This document shows positions 8,530 through 18,009 of a stretch of 64,000 bases of DNA, piece by piece. How positions within the stretch are numbered: the stretch's first letter is position 1; every line of letters begins with the position of its first letter. The DNA comes from DASYDU01 sp050248495. GTDB lineage: Bacteria; Planctomycetota; Planctomycetia; Pirellulales; Lacipirellulaceae. Under the pieces are notes generated by a model that was not told where the DNA came from, made no database searches, and saw nothing but the letters and a program-made list of their open reading frames with translations. Where the stretch lies: positions 56,171 through 120,170 of the forward strand of contig JBFWSG010000013.1 of NCBI GenBank assembly GCA_050248495.1, given 5' to 3'. The translations under genes and the position numbers were made by a program.

Positions 8530-10182
8530 TCAATCGTAGCCGAAGGCATCGACATACGGCTGCAAAATTCCCAGAAATGGCTCGAGCTGGCGAGCATAAT
8601 TGCGCCACCGGCCGATCGAGCTGGAATAGATCGGCTTGGTGACGGCTTCATACGTCGGTGAATGCACGTGCTTCTTCTGCGCCCGCTCGTGATATTTCAA
8701 AACACTTGCATCCCAATCGAGGTCGAGAAAGTTTAGCACCCGGCGAGCCTGGCTCTCCAAATCGGCGACGCTATCCTCGTAGCGGACTTCGATCCAGGGA
8801 TTCTTCAGCAGGTCACGAATCTTCAGCCACGAGCGCATCGTGGCAGCGTACTTCTTCGCCGTGCCTTCGAGAGTCAAATAGTGGACGCTCACGGGATTGA
8901 GCGGTAACTGCTGCATAAAGCAGCTGACGACGACATCGCGCGGATCGCGCAGCGCAAACACAATTCGCATGTCGGGAAAGACGCGCGCGACCAGCGGCAA
9001 CAGCATCGTGAGCTCGGGGTTCTTGTCGAGCAGCAGCCGCTCGCCAATCGGCTGGCGTAGAGCGCATTCCATTCCGGTCCAATAGGACCGACGCAACGCT
9101 TCGATTTCGGGCGTCGGCAAGCGATCCAGGGTTTCGACCACCGCTGCATTAGGCGGAGCTTTTTGAGCTATGCCCAGATAAACCAGGTCGGACATGACCT
9201 GCAACTCGTCCGCGCTAATCACGCCGGGGTGACTATCAAGCACCTGTTCTAACAGAGTCGTGCCGCTCCGCGGATGGCTCGTAAGCAGGGCCAGACCACC
9301 GCCGAGCCGCTTGAATTGGTCGCGATCCGAATGCCAACGCTGGCAGTGATCCGCCGTGATCGACAAAAACGTCTTGCCACTGGCACGCGCAATCCTCGTC
9401 GCGTCGTATTGCACTGGAGCCGACGCCTGGTCGAATATCTGCTTCGCGCGAGTGAGCGCCTCGAATGCTGCGTCGTATCGACCTGTCTTGTCGTGGAGCG
9501 CCGCCAACTGGTACCACGAATCGGCTTTCACACCGGGTGACGAACCGTTGGAGTCGATCAGGTTCCGCCAGCGGTCGGCCGCCCCGGCCACATCGCCTTC
9601 GCGACGGCATATATTGGCCAGTTCATATTCGGCCTGATCGAAGTTGGGAGCAAGCGTGAGCGCGTTCTCGGCCGACTGGCGCGCCGCGCTCAGGTCGTGC
9701 AGTCGCTCGTACATCCTCGCCAATTCAACCAACACCAGTGGCCGTTCCTGCGCCGCTGGAGAAAGTTCAAGGAAGCGACGATTGCAGGCGATGGCCCGAT
9801 CATAGTGCTGCAACATGGCAAACGAACGGCCAAGCATCTGCTGGAGGCGCGCATCGTCCGGATACAGTTTCTCTGCAAAGCTAATGAGCCTCTCGGCGTC
9901 GGAATAGCGATACCGCAACGCATAGGCCCGCGCGACGTCGGTCAGCAGTACCGCGTTATGCGGATCACGCGCCAGGGCTCGCTCGTAAAACCAGATCGCT
10001 TCGTCGAAGCGCCCCTGGTCCCATGCCAGCTGCGCCTTGTCAATGCGCGGATCTGGGTTGTGCCGCGGCAACGAACGATGAGCGCCGTCACCGGCCGCGC
10101 GCCCGTTCGCTGGGGCGCCTGTCCGCTGTCGCACCGTGGGCGGCTTACGGCGCCGCTGCCGATCATCAGGTTTACGGGCCAT
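8530..10182 (-). CDS. TPR-sulfotransferase (copy 1)
   Basis: This 550-residue protein starts at MARKPDDRQRRRKPP, a basic low-complexity head, then TPR units (AQLAWDQGRFDEAIWFYERA, YRYSDAERLISFAEKLYPDD, YDRAIACNRRFLELSP). The sulfotransferase domain has SHPRSGTTLLEQVLDSHPG (phosphosulfate loop), FALRDPRDVVVSCF (3'-phosphate binding) and IGRWRNYARQLEPF at the end. No signal peptide is visible, so it acts in the cytoplasm or on the inner face of the membrane. It is the first gene of a minus-strand operon with a 20-bp gap to the second sulfotransferase. The acceptor cannot be inferred; the exported EEP protein at the operon end suggests an extracellular sulfated polymer. Confidence 0.88.
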   Translation of the reverse strand: MARKPDDRQRRRKPPTVRQRTGAPANGRAAGDGAHRSLPRHNPDPRIDKAQLAWDQGRFDEAIWFYERALARDPHNAVLLTDVARAYALRYRYSDAERLISFAEKLYPDDARLQQMLGRSFAMLQHYDRAIACNRRFLELSPAAQERPLVLVELARMYERLHDLSAARQSAENALTLAPNFDQAEYELANICRREGDVAGAADRWRNLIDSNGSSPGVKADSWYQLAALHDKTGRYDAAFEALTRAKQIFDQASAPVQYDATRIARASGKTFLSITADHCQRWHSDRDQFKRLGGGLALLTSHPRSGTTLLEQVLDSHPGVISADELQVMSDLVYLGIAQKAPPNAAVVETLDRLPTPEIEALRRSYWTGMECALRQPIGERLLLDKNPELTMLLPLVARVFPDMRIVFALRDPRDVVVSCFMQQLPLNPVSVHYLTLEGTAKKYAATMRSWLKIRDLLKNPWIEVRYEDSVADLESQARRVLNFLDLDWDASVLKYHERAQKKHVHSPTYEAVTKPIYSSSIGRWRNYARQLEPFLGILQPYVDAFGYD

Positions 10183-10359
10183 TCGAGAATGGACAGCTTC
10201 CGGCGGCGAAAAGGAAACGACTCGCGGGTCCGCCCTTGCCTCTTAAAAAGACACTGCGCGACGGGAACCACCTGGGCAGTGCAACCGCGCAGCGGCACCC
10301 GCGGGGCATAGAGCCTCACCCGCACAAGTACGTGTCCGATTATACTCGGCGACCAGCGC

Positions 10360-11103
10360 CTATTCACGTCGACGGACTGCCAGCAACGATAGTCCGGCCA
10401 AACCGACGAGGATGACTGTGCCCGGCTCCGGCACGACCGACGACAGGCTCGCATCGTCCACCGACGTGTCTTTGCGGGCATAGAACCCGACTCCGACCGG
10501 GTGTCCAATTTCTGAAGCACCGGATAGCACCGTGTGACTGATACTCAGGGACGTCCAGTTCGCCTGGCTTTCGGCCGCCGTCATCGCCGCACCGCGCGCG
10601 TTAATTGCCGTGTACAGGCTCGATTTGAGTGCATTCCCGTCGCTGAACGGGACCGTGCCGTCGAAGATATACATGAACAAACCGTTGCTCTCATTGAGAT
10701 CGACGTCGTTCTGGGCCCAAATCGAGAACGTGTACGTCTTGCCCGCTTCAAAGACAGCGGATGTCTCTTGAGCACTATACCTTCCCAAGCCATGCATGGC
10801 CTGAACGCCGGTCCGCGGGGCCGCGCGCCGCGTATAGGTCGTTGATTCGGCGTAAGTAGCGTTGTAGAGCCAGTTGCTCGAACTATCATCTTGCGTGTAG
10901 CCCGGGGGATTGTCTAAATCATCGACCCAGGCACTGGTGGGCCGGTACGCATCGGCGTAAGCATACCCACTCGCAGGCACGCCATAATTATCAAAGCTCG
11001 GATCGCCCAGCGGTATCGACGCCGCGTACGACACGTTTACGAGCAGAACTCCAGCAGCCACCAACTTCGCGACGAGTCCTCTCAACCAGTTGGTAATCTT
11101 CAT
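10360..11103 (-). CDS. PEP-CTERM protein of unknown function
   Basis: The 247-residue protein has a signal peptide (MKITNWLRGLVAKLVAAGVLLVNVSYA), a beta-rich middle (FEAGKTYTFSIWAQNDVDL) that resembles carbohydrate-binding-module-like folds, and the sorting tail VVPEPGTVILVGLAGLSLLAVRRRE. The MK-I/V-T-N-W signal start is shared with the genes at 13323 and 14802, so these belong to one paralogous exoprotein set. It is transcribed away from the lipoprotein/pseudopilin pair at 11451. Expected location is the cell envelope after processing by an exosortase encoded elsewhere. No enzymatic motif is visible. Confidence 0.85.
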   Translation of the reverse strand: MKITNWLRGLVAKLVAAGVLLVNVSYAASIPLGDPSFDNYGVPASGYAYADAYRPTSAWVDDLDNPPGYTQDDSSSNWLYNATYAESTTYTRRAAPRTGVQAMHGLGRYSAQETSAVFEAGKTYTFSIWAQNDVDLNESNGLFMYIFDGTVPFSDGNALKSSLYTAINARGAAMTAAESQANWTSLSISHTVLSGASEIGHPVGVGFYARKDTSVDDASLSSVVPEPGTVILVGLAGLSLLAVRRRE

Positions 11104-11450
11104 TAGCTAACTCCCACTGTAGTAGCGAACAACCGACAACCCGTTACCAGACCTCCGCCGTCCGTTCCAAGGAGCGATTGCAAGGTGAGACGAACCTCAC
11201 CAGCAAGAAAAGCGCGCGGACGGGCACCCGAACGAGCGGGTACGATTCCGCAACCTGCAATGTGCGCGATCGATGCAATCGCCGCCATGTTTTTTTGCGC
11301 AGAATATGTGTGTTTTAATACGTAAGAGTCTTGCGCAGCTTCACGCCGTCCCCGCGCGGAACCCCCTTCATTTCACTTGATTTTAACCAGCGATTATCGC
11401 TAATCTTAATTGTTGGGCGGATCTTTTCGGCTAGAATCTCGGGCAGTTCC
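11104..11450. other. divergent intergenic region
   Basis: This 347-bp stretch separates the minus-strand PEP-CTERM gene from the plus-strand lipoprotein gene and must carry promoters in both directions. The AT-rich part near 11288-11330 (T-run, then ATATGTGTGTTTTAATACG) is the likeliest promoter area. I could not assign exact boxes. An in-frame ATG at 11331 would put 40 residues without signal-peptide character ahead of the lipoprotein and is not used. Confidence 0.35.
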
Positions 11451-11909
11451 ATGAGACTGCGGTTGGCATCTTTGCCGGGGTTGGTGTGCAGCATGCTTGC
11501 GTTGTGCGCTTCGGGCTGTGGCTCGAAGGGTCCGGCGATGGTGCCGATTCGCGGCGAGGTAGTCGTCGATGGACAACCCCTCCGTGATGTGACGCAGGGA
11601 ATCGTGCGCTACGCGCCCAAGCAATCGGGCGGTGCGGCACGCGAAGCGACCGCCAGAATCCGGCCGGACGGCTCGTTCGAGATGACAACCTTCCAGAAAG
11701 GCGATGGTGTTGTCGCTGGCGATTACAGTATTACGGTGTCCGCTTACTCAGCGCCGATTTTGACTCGTGAACAGACCGAAGCGGGGGTTCGCAGCACCGG
11801 TCGCAAACTCATGATTCCCGAAAAGTATTTGGAAGCAACTACCTCAGGATTGAGTGATCGAGTCGACGCGGATCACTCGGGCTTCAAACGAATCGAGCTT
11901 GTCAACTAG
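11451..11909 (+). CDS. small lipoprotein with carboxypeptidase-regulatory-like fold
   Basis: From MRLRLASLPGLVCSMLALCASGCGSKG the protein has a lipoprotein signal with lipobox ASGC, giving a mature protein of about 130 residues. VPIRGEVVVDGQPLRDVTQGIVRYAP and VAGDYSITVSAY are the opening and closing strands of the small beta-sandwich (transthyretin-like) often found in planctomycete lipoproteins encoded beside DUF1559 genes. The next gene, 51 bp downstream, is exactly such a DUF1559 protein, so the two likely form one operon. Its function is unknown; an envelope accessory role for the pseudopilin is a guess from context. Confidence 0.75.
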   Translation: MRLRLASLPGLVCSMLALCASGCGSKGPAMVPIRGEVVVDGQPLRDVTQGIVRYAPKQSGGAAREATARIRPDGSFEMTTFQKGDGVVAGDYSITVSAYSAPILTREQTEAGVRSTGRKLMIPEKYLEATTSGLSDRVDADHSGFKRIELVN

Positions 11910-11960
11910 TTCTGGTCTTTTCCACGCGCGTCTGAAGTCAATGTAAGAAGGGGCGATCGC

Positions 11961-13082
11961 ATGATCAGCCGTCGCACAGGTTGCAGGCGAAGTCCAGGCT
12001 TTACCTTGGTGGAGCTGTTGGTCGTCATTGCCATCATCGGGATCCTCGTCGCGCTGTTGCTGCCCGCCATTCAAGCGGCGCGCGAATCGGCCCGGCGTTC
12101 GAGCTGCGTTAATAATCTGCATCAGATTGGCGTGGCGATGCATAGTCATCATTCAGCCCACGGGGTGTTTCCGTACGGCGCTAACGACGGTGATTGCGAA
12201 CCGAATACACCACCACGCGAAATGATTGGCTGGAGAGTAAAGCTGTTGCCATACATGGAGTATGCGTCGTTATATGACGAACTATTGCCGGTCGCTGATG
12301 CCAGCAAGGGGACTCCGTGCCACAAACCCGAGAACCGAGCGTGGGATCTGAGTCCGCATCAGCTGAAAGTTTTACCGGAATACATCTGTCCGAGCGAAGA
12401 ACCGCTGTATGTTAAGGGAGGTCCGGAACCCTACCCCGCATTCGATACCTGGTTCGGACCGAAGTTGGCGGGAATCTCCACGTATTACGGCTGCGCCGGT
12501 CCCGTCGCAACTGGCCCCATCGATGGAAGCTGGGGTGGTCAAGACATTATCTGCGGTCAATGTGTGGGAGGTGTCAATTGCCCATGCATTTCTGGCAATC
12601 GCCCCGGAGGCGGCCAAAGAGGTTGGTTTCACGGTCAGAATCCAGGTGGGCCGGGAATGCTCGACATGTGGGCCAACAAGATGTCAACCGGCAAGGTCCT
12701 GGATGGGACTTCCAAGACACTCCACGTGGGCGAGACGCATTGGGCAGAGCCCCCTAGCCCTGGTTCGAAGGATCCGGGCGAGTCCGGTTGCTTTTCGACG
12801 ATGCAGTGGATGTCGAATTGGAATGTTGCGAGCACCGTATGGGGCATTAATACCGACTACGTCTCGCGGCTCGGCCTGACGGCAACTGAACACATTAACT
12901 TCAACTACCAGCTCGGCTGCAACTTTCGTAGCCGGCATCCCGGCGGCGCCCATTTCCTGTTTGTCGATGGTCACGTGGAATTTCTATTTGATGACATCAA
13001 TCCAGTTGTACTGGCAAACCTCGGCGATCGAAACGACGGAAGAGTCGGGGAATCGTATCAGGGAACCGGTGGAACTCGCTGA
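11961..13082 (+). CDS. DUF1559 pseudopilin-like protein
   Basis: A type IV prepilin-like leader, PGFTLVELLVVIAIIGILVALLLPAIQAAR, sits at residues 13-42 and should be cut before the Phe by a prepilin peptidase. The body is DUF1559, a family massively expanded in planctomycetes. The C-terminal signature H-x-G-G-A-x-F-L-F-V-D-G-H (HPGGAHFLFVDGHVEF) is intact near residue 330. The protein is anchored by its N-terminal helix and displayed in the periplasm or at the surface. It follows the lipoprotein gene on the same strand. The family's biochemical role is not established. Confidence 0.92.
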   Translation: MISRRTGCRRSPGFTLVELLVVIAIIGILVALLLPAIQAARESARRSSCVNNLHQIGVAMHSHHSAHGVFPYGANDGDCEPNTPPREMIGWRVKLLPYMEYASLYDELLPVADASKGTPCHKPENRAWDLSPHQLKVLPEYICPSEEPLYVKGGPEPYPAFDTWFGPKLAGISTYYGCAGPVATGPIDGSWGGQDIICGQCVGGVNCPCISGNRPGGGQRGWFHGQNPGGPGMLDMWANKMSTGKVLDGTSKTLHVGETHWAEPPSPGSKDPGESGCFSTMQWMSNWNVASTVWGINTDYVSRLGLTATEHINFNYQLGCNFRSRHPGGAHFLFVDGHVEFLFDDINPVVLANLGDRNDGRVGESYQGTGGTR

Positions 13083-13322
13083 CGGAAATCTGTGTTACTT
13101 GTCGTTTCGAATCGAGGCTCCTCTTCGAGTGCTGCGGTATTGAGCGATCCAGGGCTTGTTACACATAGCGTCTCCAACAACTGATTTTTCGAAAGCAAAC
13201 TGCGCTTCATTGAGATTTCAACACTGTGTTTTCGACTCGCGCACCCTGTTCGTGAAACGAGACCCGCTCTCTCTCGCAGATCGCCGCCGGAGTTCGATTG
13301 ACCACTTCTGGGAGAATGACCG

Positions 13323-14735
13323 ATGAAAGTAACTGACTTGCGACGCAAGTTAATGTCGTCGCTGGTGGCGGGAGGAATGCTCGCTCCCAGCGCGCTCTAC
13401 GCGGCGAATCTGAACACCAACTTAATCACCAACGGCGACTTCGAGTCGGTCGACGATACCGGCACCTTGGGCGCTTACCATGCGCCGAAGATCAACTTCT
13501 GGACGGCCGCTTCCGTCGACAAGCAGGGCTTCGCCTATTCGCACACTGGCAGCTTGAGCGCTGGCAACGTCGTGCCCGACTACGCCAATGGGGCTCCGCT
13601 CGCGGGCGGCGGCAACTGGTACTTTTCGCCCAACGCCGGCACCGCAGCGCCCAACGTGGTGAACGGTCCCGGACAATTCTATCAAGACATCGACGTCTCG
13701 ACGGGCCCCTCGGGGACTCTGATTGCCTCTGGGGGCGCCGCCTACAAGATCAGTGCATTTTTCAACAGCTATCAGGCGCAAGGCGACGTTGGCCATCTGC
13801 ACCTGAATTTCTTCAACAATTCGAACGTATCGCTCGGAACCGCGGAAGTGGCCGGCCAGTTGCCGCTTAGCGAATGGATGCAAAATTCTCGCGGTGGCGT
13901 GATCCCTGTGGGCACCAGCAAAGTGCGCGTTTCGATCTTTGGCACGACTCCCATCGCCGGCGGCCCCGACGGCTACATGGACAACGTCGACTTCCAGGTC
14001 TCCAACGAGGTAATTCAACCGGTCCTGTTACTGGGCGTGAACCGCGATACCGGCGCGCTCACGATCACCAATCAGACCGGTGTCCCGGTAAACCTGAAGA
14101 GCTACTCAATCACGTCTGCTTTTGAAGCGCTGGATCCTGCCAATTGGAAGTCGATCGCCGACAACTATGACGCGGGCAACCCCGGTGCGAGCCAGTTCGA
14201 CTCGGCACACAATTGGTCCGAGTTGACTGACCCCGCCGCGAACGGTGATTTGAGCGAAGCGGACCTGGACGCTGCCGCCGGCGCTTCGTTAGGGCACACC
14301 CGTTCTTTGGTAATTGGCAATGCCAACGCCTGGATCAAGAACCCCACGGAAGATCTCGTGTTTCAATATATTTCCGGCACCGAGATCAAGACCGGCATCG
14401 TCGCTTTCACCGGTCATGGTGGAACGCCTTTTGTCGCGGCCGATTTGAACGTCGATAACGCCATCAACGCGGCCGATTGGGCGATTCTCCGTTCCAACCA
14501 GCATACGAATCTGAGCGGCAAATCGCTGGCCGAAGCCTATCGGCTGGGTGATCTCACCGGCGATAAGCTCAATAACTTCGACGACTTCGTCAAATTCAAA
14601 ACGTTGTACGACGCTGCCAACGGAGCGGGCTCTTTCGCCGCCATGGCGGCGACTGTCCCGGAGCCTTCGTCCGTCCTCATCATAATGGTCGCCGGCATTC
14701 TGAGCATTCCCATTCGCAGCCGCCGCGATGAATGA
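13323..14735 (+). CDS. PEP-CTERM protein with dockerin-like repeats (paralogue A)
   Basis: The 470-residue protein has a signal peptide (MKVTDLRRKLMSSLVAGGMLAPSALYA), a beta-sandwich region about 25-230 (NGDFESV, WYFSPNAG, LHLNFFNNSN, DGYMDNVDFQV), a second region that may bind a ligand, two dockerin-like loops (DLNVDNAINAADW, DLTGDKLNNFDDF) and the sorting tail VPEPSSVLIIMVAGILSIPIRSRRDE. Sequence and order match the next gene at 14802 through residue 230, including DYANG-x-PL-x-GGG-x-WYF, so the two are tandem duplicates. It is likely exported and exosortase-processed. No catalytic motif is seen. Confidence 0.88.
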   Translation: MKVTDLRRKLMSSLVAGGMLAPSALYAANLNTNLITNGDFESVDDTGTLGAYHAPKINFWTAASVDKQGFAYSHTGSLSAGNVVPDYANGAPLAGGGNWYFSPNAGTAAPNVVNGPGQFYQDIDVSTGPSGTLIASGGAAYKISAFFNSYQAQGDVGHLHLNFFNNSNVSLGTAEVAGQLPLSEWMQNSRGGVIPVGTSKVRVSIFGTTPIAGGPDGYMDNVDFQVSNEVIQPVLLLGVNRDTGALTITNQTGVPVNLKSYSITSAFEALDPANWKSIADNYDAGNPGASQFDSAHNWSELTDPAANGDLSEADLDAAAGASLGHTRSLVIGNANAWIKNPTEDLVFQYISGTEIKTGIVAFTGHGGTPFVAADLNVDNAINAADWAILRSNQHTNLSGKSLAEAYRLGDLTGDKLNNFDDFVKFKTLYDAANGAGSFAAMAATVPEPSSVLIIMVAGILSIPIRSRRDE

Positions 14736-14801
14736 CGCTGACGTAATGGCCCTGCGGTAAACACAAAACTGAATTTAAGATCGCCTCGCGGAGTACACCC
14801 G

Positions 14802-16166
14802 ATGAAAGTTACCAACTGGCGCAAGACACTTTCAAAGACCTTGGTTGCGGCGGGAATGTTGTCGCCAGCGGCCGCTAGCGCTGCAAATTTGGATACGAAC
14901 CTGCTCGCCAACCCTGGCTTCGAGAATGTGAGCTTCACCACCCTTGGCGCATACCAGGGGCCGATGATCTTGGATTGGACTTCCGGCACGCAGTCCGGTT
15001 TCGCGTATTCGCACAACCCTGGCGTAACGGGGATTCCCGACTACGCAAACGGCGGCCCTTTGACGGGCGGCGGTAGTTGGTACTTTACCTCCAACTCGGC
15101 CTCGGGCGGGACAGCGGGCAACGACGTCGATGCTGCCGGAAAAGTTGCTCAAGTGGTCAACGTGGCAGCCGGCGCCACGGGCACTCAGATCGCCGGTGGC
15201 GAGGCGATTGTCAAATTGACGGGCTCTTTTTCAGGTTATCAGACGAACGGCGACTATGGGCATTTGCACGTGCAGTATTTGAACGCTTCCAACGTTCCAT
15301 TGGGCACGGCTGAAATCACCAACATTAACGAGACCGATACTTGGCGCGAAAAGCGCGGATTCGGTTTTGTTCCTGTTGGCACCGCGTCGCTCCGCGTCTC
15401 AGTCTTCGGCACGCCGCTCAGCGGCGGTCCCGACGGGTACATCGACAATGTGGACGTCCGCATCAAGTCCGCCAGCAGTGAGTTGGCGTACCTCGAAGTC
15501 AACACCACCAACGGACAAGTCCGGATGCGCAATCAGACCGGCGCGCCCATCAACCTCGACTATTACGAAATCACCAGCGCCACGAACGCGTTGAACGCGA
15601 CCGCGTGGAACAGTCTGCAGGAGCAGAACCTCGCCGGCTTCCCGGCGGGCAATGGCTCGGGGAACGGCTGGGAACAAGCCGGCGGCAGTAGCTCGAGCAC
15701 CGTGAGCGAATCGTACTTGCTGGGAAACAGCGCGCTTGCCAACAACGCGATCGTCAATTTGGGCGGGGCGTTCAACGTCGGCGGCGCGCAGAACCTGGCC
15801 TTTAAGTACGGCGCGCTCGCCTCTGCCGTGACGAGTCCGGTCGGCGACTACAACAACGACGGCACCGTGAACGCGGCGGATTACACGCGCTGGCGCGACG
15901 CCCTCGGCTCAAGCGTGACGCTGCCGAATGATTCGACGCCCGGCACGGTGACCGCGGCCGACTACACCGTGTGGCTAGCCAATTTTGGACAGACGGCTGC
16001 AGCCTCGGGCCCCAGCATCCTGACGACCGGTTTTGTGCGATACGTTACCACATTTTCCGGTGCCGGCGCCGCGACCGTCGTCCCCGAGCCGGCGGCGGTG
16101 ATCCTGGTCGGGGCCTGCCTGGGCACACTGGTCGTCGGTTGCGGACGAAAGCGTGCAGCCGGCTGA
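14802..16166 (+). CDS. PEP-CTERM protein with dockerin-like repeats (paralogue B)
   Basis: The protein starts MKVTNWRKTLSKTLVAAGML with a cleavable signal and then repeats the plan of the upstream gene: NPGFENVSF, DYANGGPLTGGGSWYF, HLHVQYLNASNVPLG, GGPDGYIDNVDVRI. The following block (LEVNTTNGQVRMRNQTGAPI) matches LGVNRDTGALTITNQTGVPV of paralogue A. Dockerin-like loops (DYNNDGTVNAADYTRWRDAL, TPGTVTAADYTVWLANF) and VVPEPAAVILVG close it. A short stretch (TSPVGD to TAAS) is placed differently from paralogue A, so the tails were reshuffled after duplication. Only 66 bp separate the two genes. Confidence 0.88.
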   Translation: MKVTNWRKTLSKTLVAAGMLSPAAASAANLDTNLLANPGFENVSFTTLGAYQGPMILDWTSGTQSGFAYSHNPGVTGIPDYANGGPLTGGGSWYFTSNSASGGTAGNDVDAAGKVAQVVNVAAGATGTQIAGGEAIVKLTGSFSGYQTNGDYGHLHVQYLNASNVPLGTAEITNINETDTWREKRGFGFVPVGTASLRVSVFGTPLSGGPDGYIDNVDVRIKSASSELAYLEVNTTNGQVRMRNQTGAPINLDYYEITSATNALNATAWNSLQEQNLAGFPAGNGSGNGWEQAGGSSSSTVSESYLLGNSALANNAIVNLGGAFNVGGAQNLAFKYGALASAVTSPVGDYNNDGTVNAADYTRWRDALGSSVTLPNDSTPGTVTAADYTVWLANFGQTAAASGPSILTTGFVRYVTTFSGAGAATVVPEPAAVILVGACLGTLVVGCGRKRAAG

Positions 16167-16224
16167 CGCAATTCGGCGCGAAGTTAATTCGCCACATTGA
16201 GACAGAACGAGATTCACTCGACTT

Positions 16225-16239
16225 GAGAGGATGATAACC
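16225..16239 (+). promoter_or_regulatory. ribosome binding site selecting the ATG at 16240
   Basis: GAGAGG at 16225-16230 directly abuts an ATG at 16231, leaving no spacer for that start, but lies 9 nt before the in-frame ATG at 16240. The second ATG is therefore the better start. Confidence 0.55.
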
Positions 16240-17466
16240 ATGAACCTTCGGCGCGAAAATCTTTGCCTGTTTCTGGCCGCAGGAATGCTGCTCAGTATGC
16301 CATCCGCCCAGACGCGCGCCGCTACTTTGGACCGCGATTACCGGCTGGGGGACGATGCGGCCGAAGGCGCCGTCACCGGCGGGGCCGTCACGACGACCTT
16401 CGACGGCGCCGGACAGCTCGGTCAAGGGCAACTCGTCGATCTGACCGCCGTCAATACGCCGACCTACGTGGCGATCAGTGGGCGACCGGACGGCGTGGGC
16501 GGACGTGGCATTCAATTCAATGCCGCTCAGTCGGAGTATCTGCATGGGTTCAGCCTCGGGTTTCCAGAAGACTCCTTTTCGGCCGCCACTCATACCACGA
16601 TCAGTGGTGGAAATCTCGACTATCTGGGAATCGGCAATCGCGGTTTTCAATTCTGGGCGCGCCCCAGCGCCACGACTGCCCAGACTCTGGTGATGGACAC
16701 CAATCAGCATGGCGTCCGAATCAACGCGAACGGACGGTTCTCGATGCGCTACGCCGGGCTGGACTTTGAAGACACGACTCAAACGGTCTCGCCGAACACC
16801 TGGTATCACATCGAAGTCGTGCGCCCCGAGGGTGCAGCTGCCGGCGCTCGAATGTATGTCAATGGAATCGCTGTCGCGGCGGCACCCGGCGGCTACGACG
16901 ACGAATGGTCCGACCTGGTGGTCGGTGCGAATACTGCCGGCGACGATGGCGGCAATCACACCGAGATTCCCTCGCCCGTGGGCTTCACCGGCGGCACGAC
17001 CGAGTTTTACAGCGGAATCATCGACGACCTGAAGATGTTCGTGATCGGCACTTCGACCTCGACCAGCCCCACCAACTACGGGTCGTTCAACCTGGCCACG
17101 GACAATCAGTTTGTCGCCTCACCGATCACTGGCATCAAGGGCGTCGCCGGAGATGTCACAAACGACGGCGTTCTAAACCCAGCCGACAAGACCGCGTTCA
17201 TCAACGGCTGGATGGATCGGCGCTTGGTCAACGGCTTCTTGATCGGCGACATGTTTACTCGCAGCCAGGGCGACCTGAATCTCGACGGAATCACGAATAT
17301 CCAGGATTTGCTTCTGATGCAAAACGCCTTATCCGGTGCCGGCCTGGCGGCAATTGCTGCCTCAGATCTCGTTGCCGTGCCAGAGCCCACGGCCGTGACG
17401 CTTCTGTTGGTGCTCGTCGGAATTGGCGCGAGTGTTCGTGGGCCACGAATACATGAGGCGCTTTAA
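16240..17466 (+). CDS. PEP-CTERM protein with LamG domain
   Basis: A signal peptide (MNLRRENLCLFLAAGMLLSMPSAQTRA) is followed by a LamG/concanavalin-like domain: FQFWARPSATTAQTLVMDTNQ, WYHIEVVRPEG, RMYVNGIAVAAAPG, FYSGIIDDLKMFV. Two dockerin-like segments (DVTNDGVLNPADKTAFINGW, DLNLDGITNIQDLLLMQ) precede VPEPTAVTLLLVLVGIGASVRG, the exosortase sorting signal. LamG folds usually bind glycans or proteins. It is the last of the same-strand exoprotein genes at 13323-17466 and starts 73 bp after paralogue B. The LamG arrangement differs from the two genes before it, so it is not a third copy. Confidence 0.85.
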   Translation: MNLRRENLCLFLAAGMLLSMPSAQTRAATLDRDYRLGDDAAEGAVTGGAVTTTFDGAGQLGQGQLVDLTAVNTPTYVAISGRPDGVGGRGIQFNAAQSEYLHGFSLGFPEDSFSAATHTTISGGNLDYLGIGNRGFQFWARPSATTAQTLVMDTNQHGVRINANGRFSMRYAGLDFEDTTQTVSPNTWYHIEVVRPEGAAAGARMYVNGIAVAAAPGGYDDEWSDLVVGANTAGDDGGNHTEIPSPVGFTGGTTEFYSGIIDDLKMFVIGTSTSTSPTNYGSFNLATDNQFVASPITGIKGVAGDVTNDGVLNPADKTAFINGWMDRRLVNGFLIGDMFTRSQGDLNLDGITNIQDLLLMQNALSGAGLAAIAASDLVAVPEPTAVTLLLVLVGIGASVRGPRIHEAL

Positions 17467-18009
17467 GCAAGATTGCGTGGATCCTTCGCAACTGAACCCC
17501 GAGCGGCCAAGGGCAGCGTCGGGGCGCGGCATTGTAGGGGGCGTCGAGGATTTTGGATCGAATTGTGCTTGAAACGAGCGGGCAAGACAGCATCGAGTAC
17601 GTTGGTGATGAAAAAGCCAGAGCTAAAACAGTGAACGCATTTGATTAACGAAAATTGAGCGCCACCGAGTTTAGAAGTATTAACCATTGACGCCGCACGC
17701 GCTAGCCGATGGTGCTTTCCGAGCCAAAGCCGCTCAGCGACTCAGGACAATCCGTCATGAGTCAGCTAGCTGGCGTGGCCACGCCAAGGAATTGCTCGGT
17801 AGACCACGATTCCTCGTATGGCAGCACAAATCCTGCCTCCGGACACGTGAAGCGCGGTATATTCCGTCGCAGAATTGCCTTATGCGTATTCGTCAAACCC
17901 AAGTAACAGCATTCAAATCCTGGTGGAAACTACTGGGGGTCGTTGGCTAGCCTGAGGCTGTGTTCCCTTCCTGGTTCGATTCCGGCTGCAAGCGAGGCCG
18001 AAGCATGCC
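17467..18009. other. intergenic, degraded sequence without recognised gene
   Basis: Short open frames exist on both strands but none has a convincing ribosome site or similarity. On the minus strand this stretch lies downstream of the integrase fossil and probably holds its more heavily decayed C-terminal half, although I could not recognise the catalytic Arg or Tyr motifs. Confidence 0.4.

Noticed and set aside
11288..11340. Promoter boxes in the AT-rich stretch before the lipoprotein
   Set aside because: No pair with acceptable sequence and spacing could be picked.
17687..17950. 87-codon plus-strand frame in the region left of the integrase fossil
   Set aside because: No ribosome site or recognisable family. 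Most likely antisense to degraded integrase sequence.
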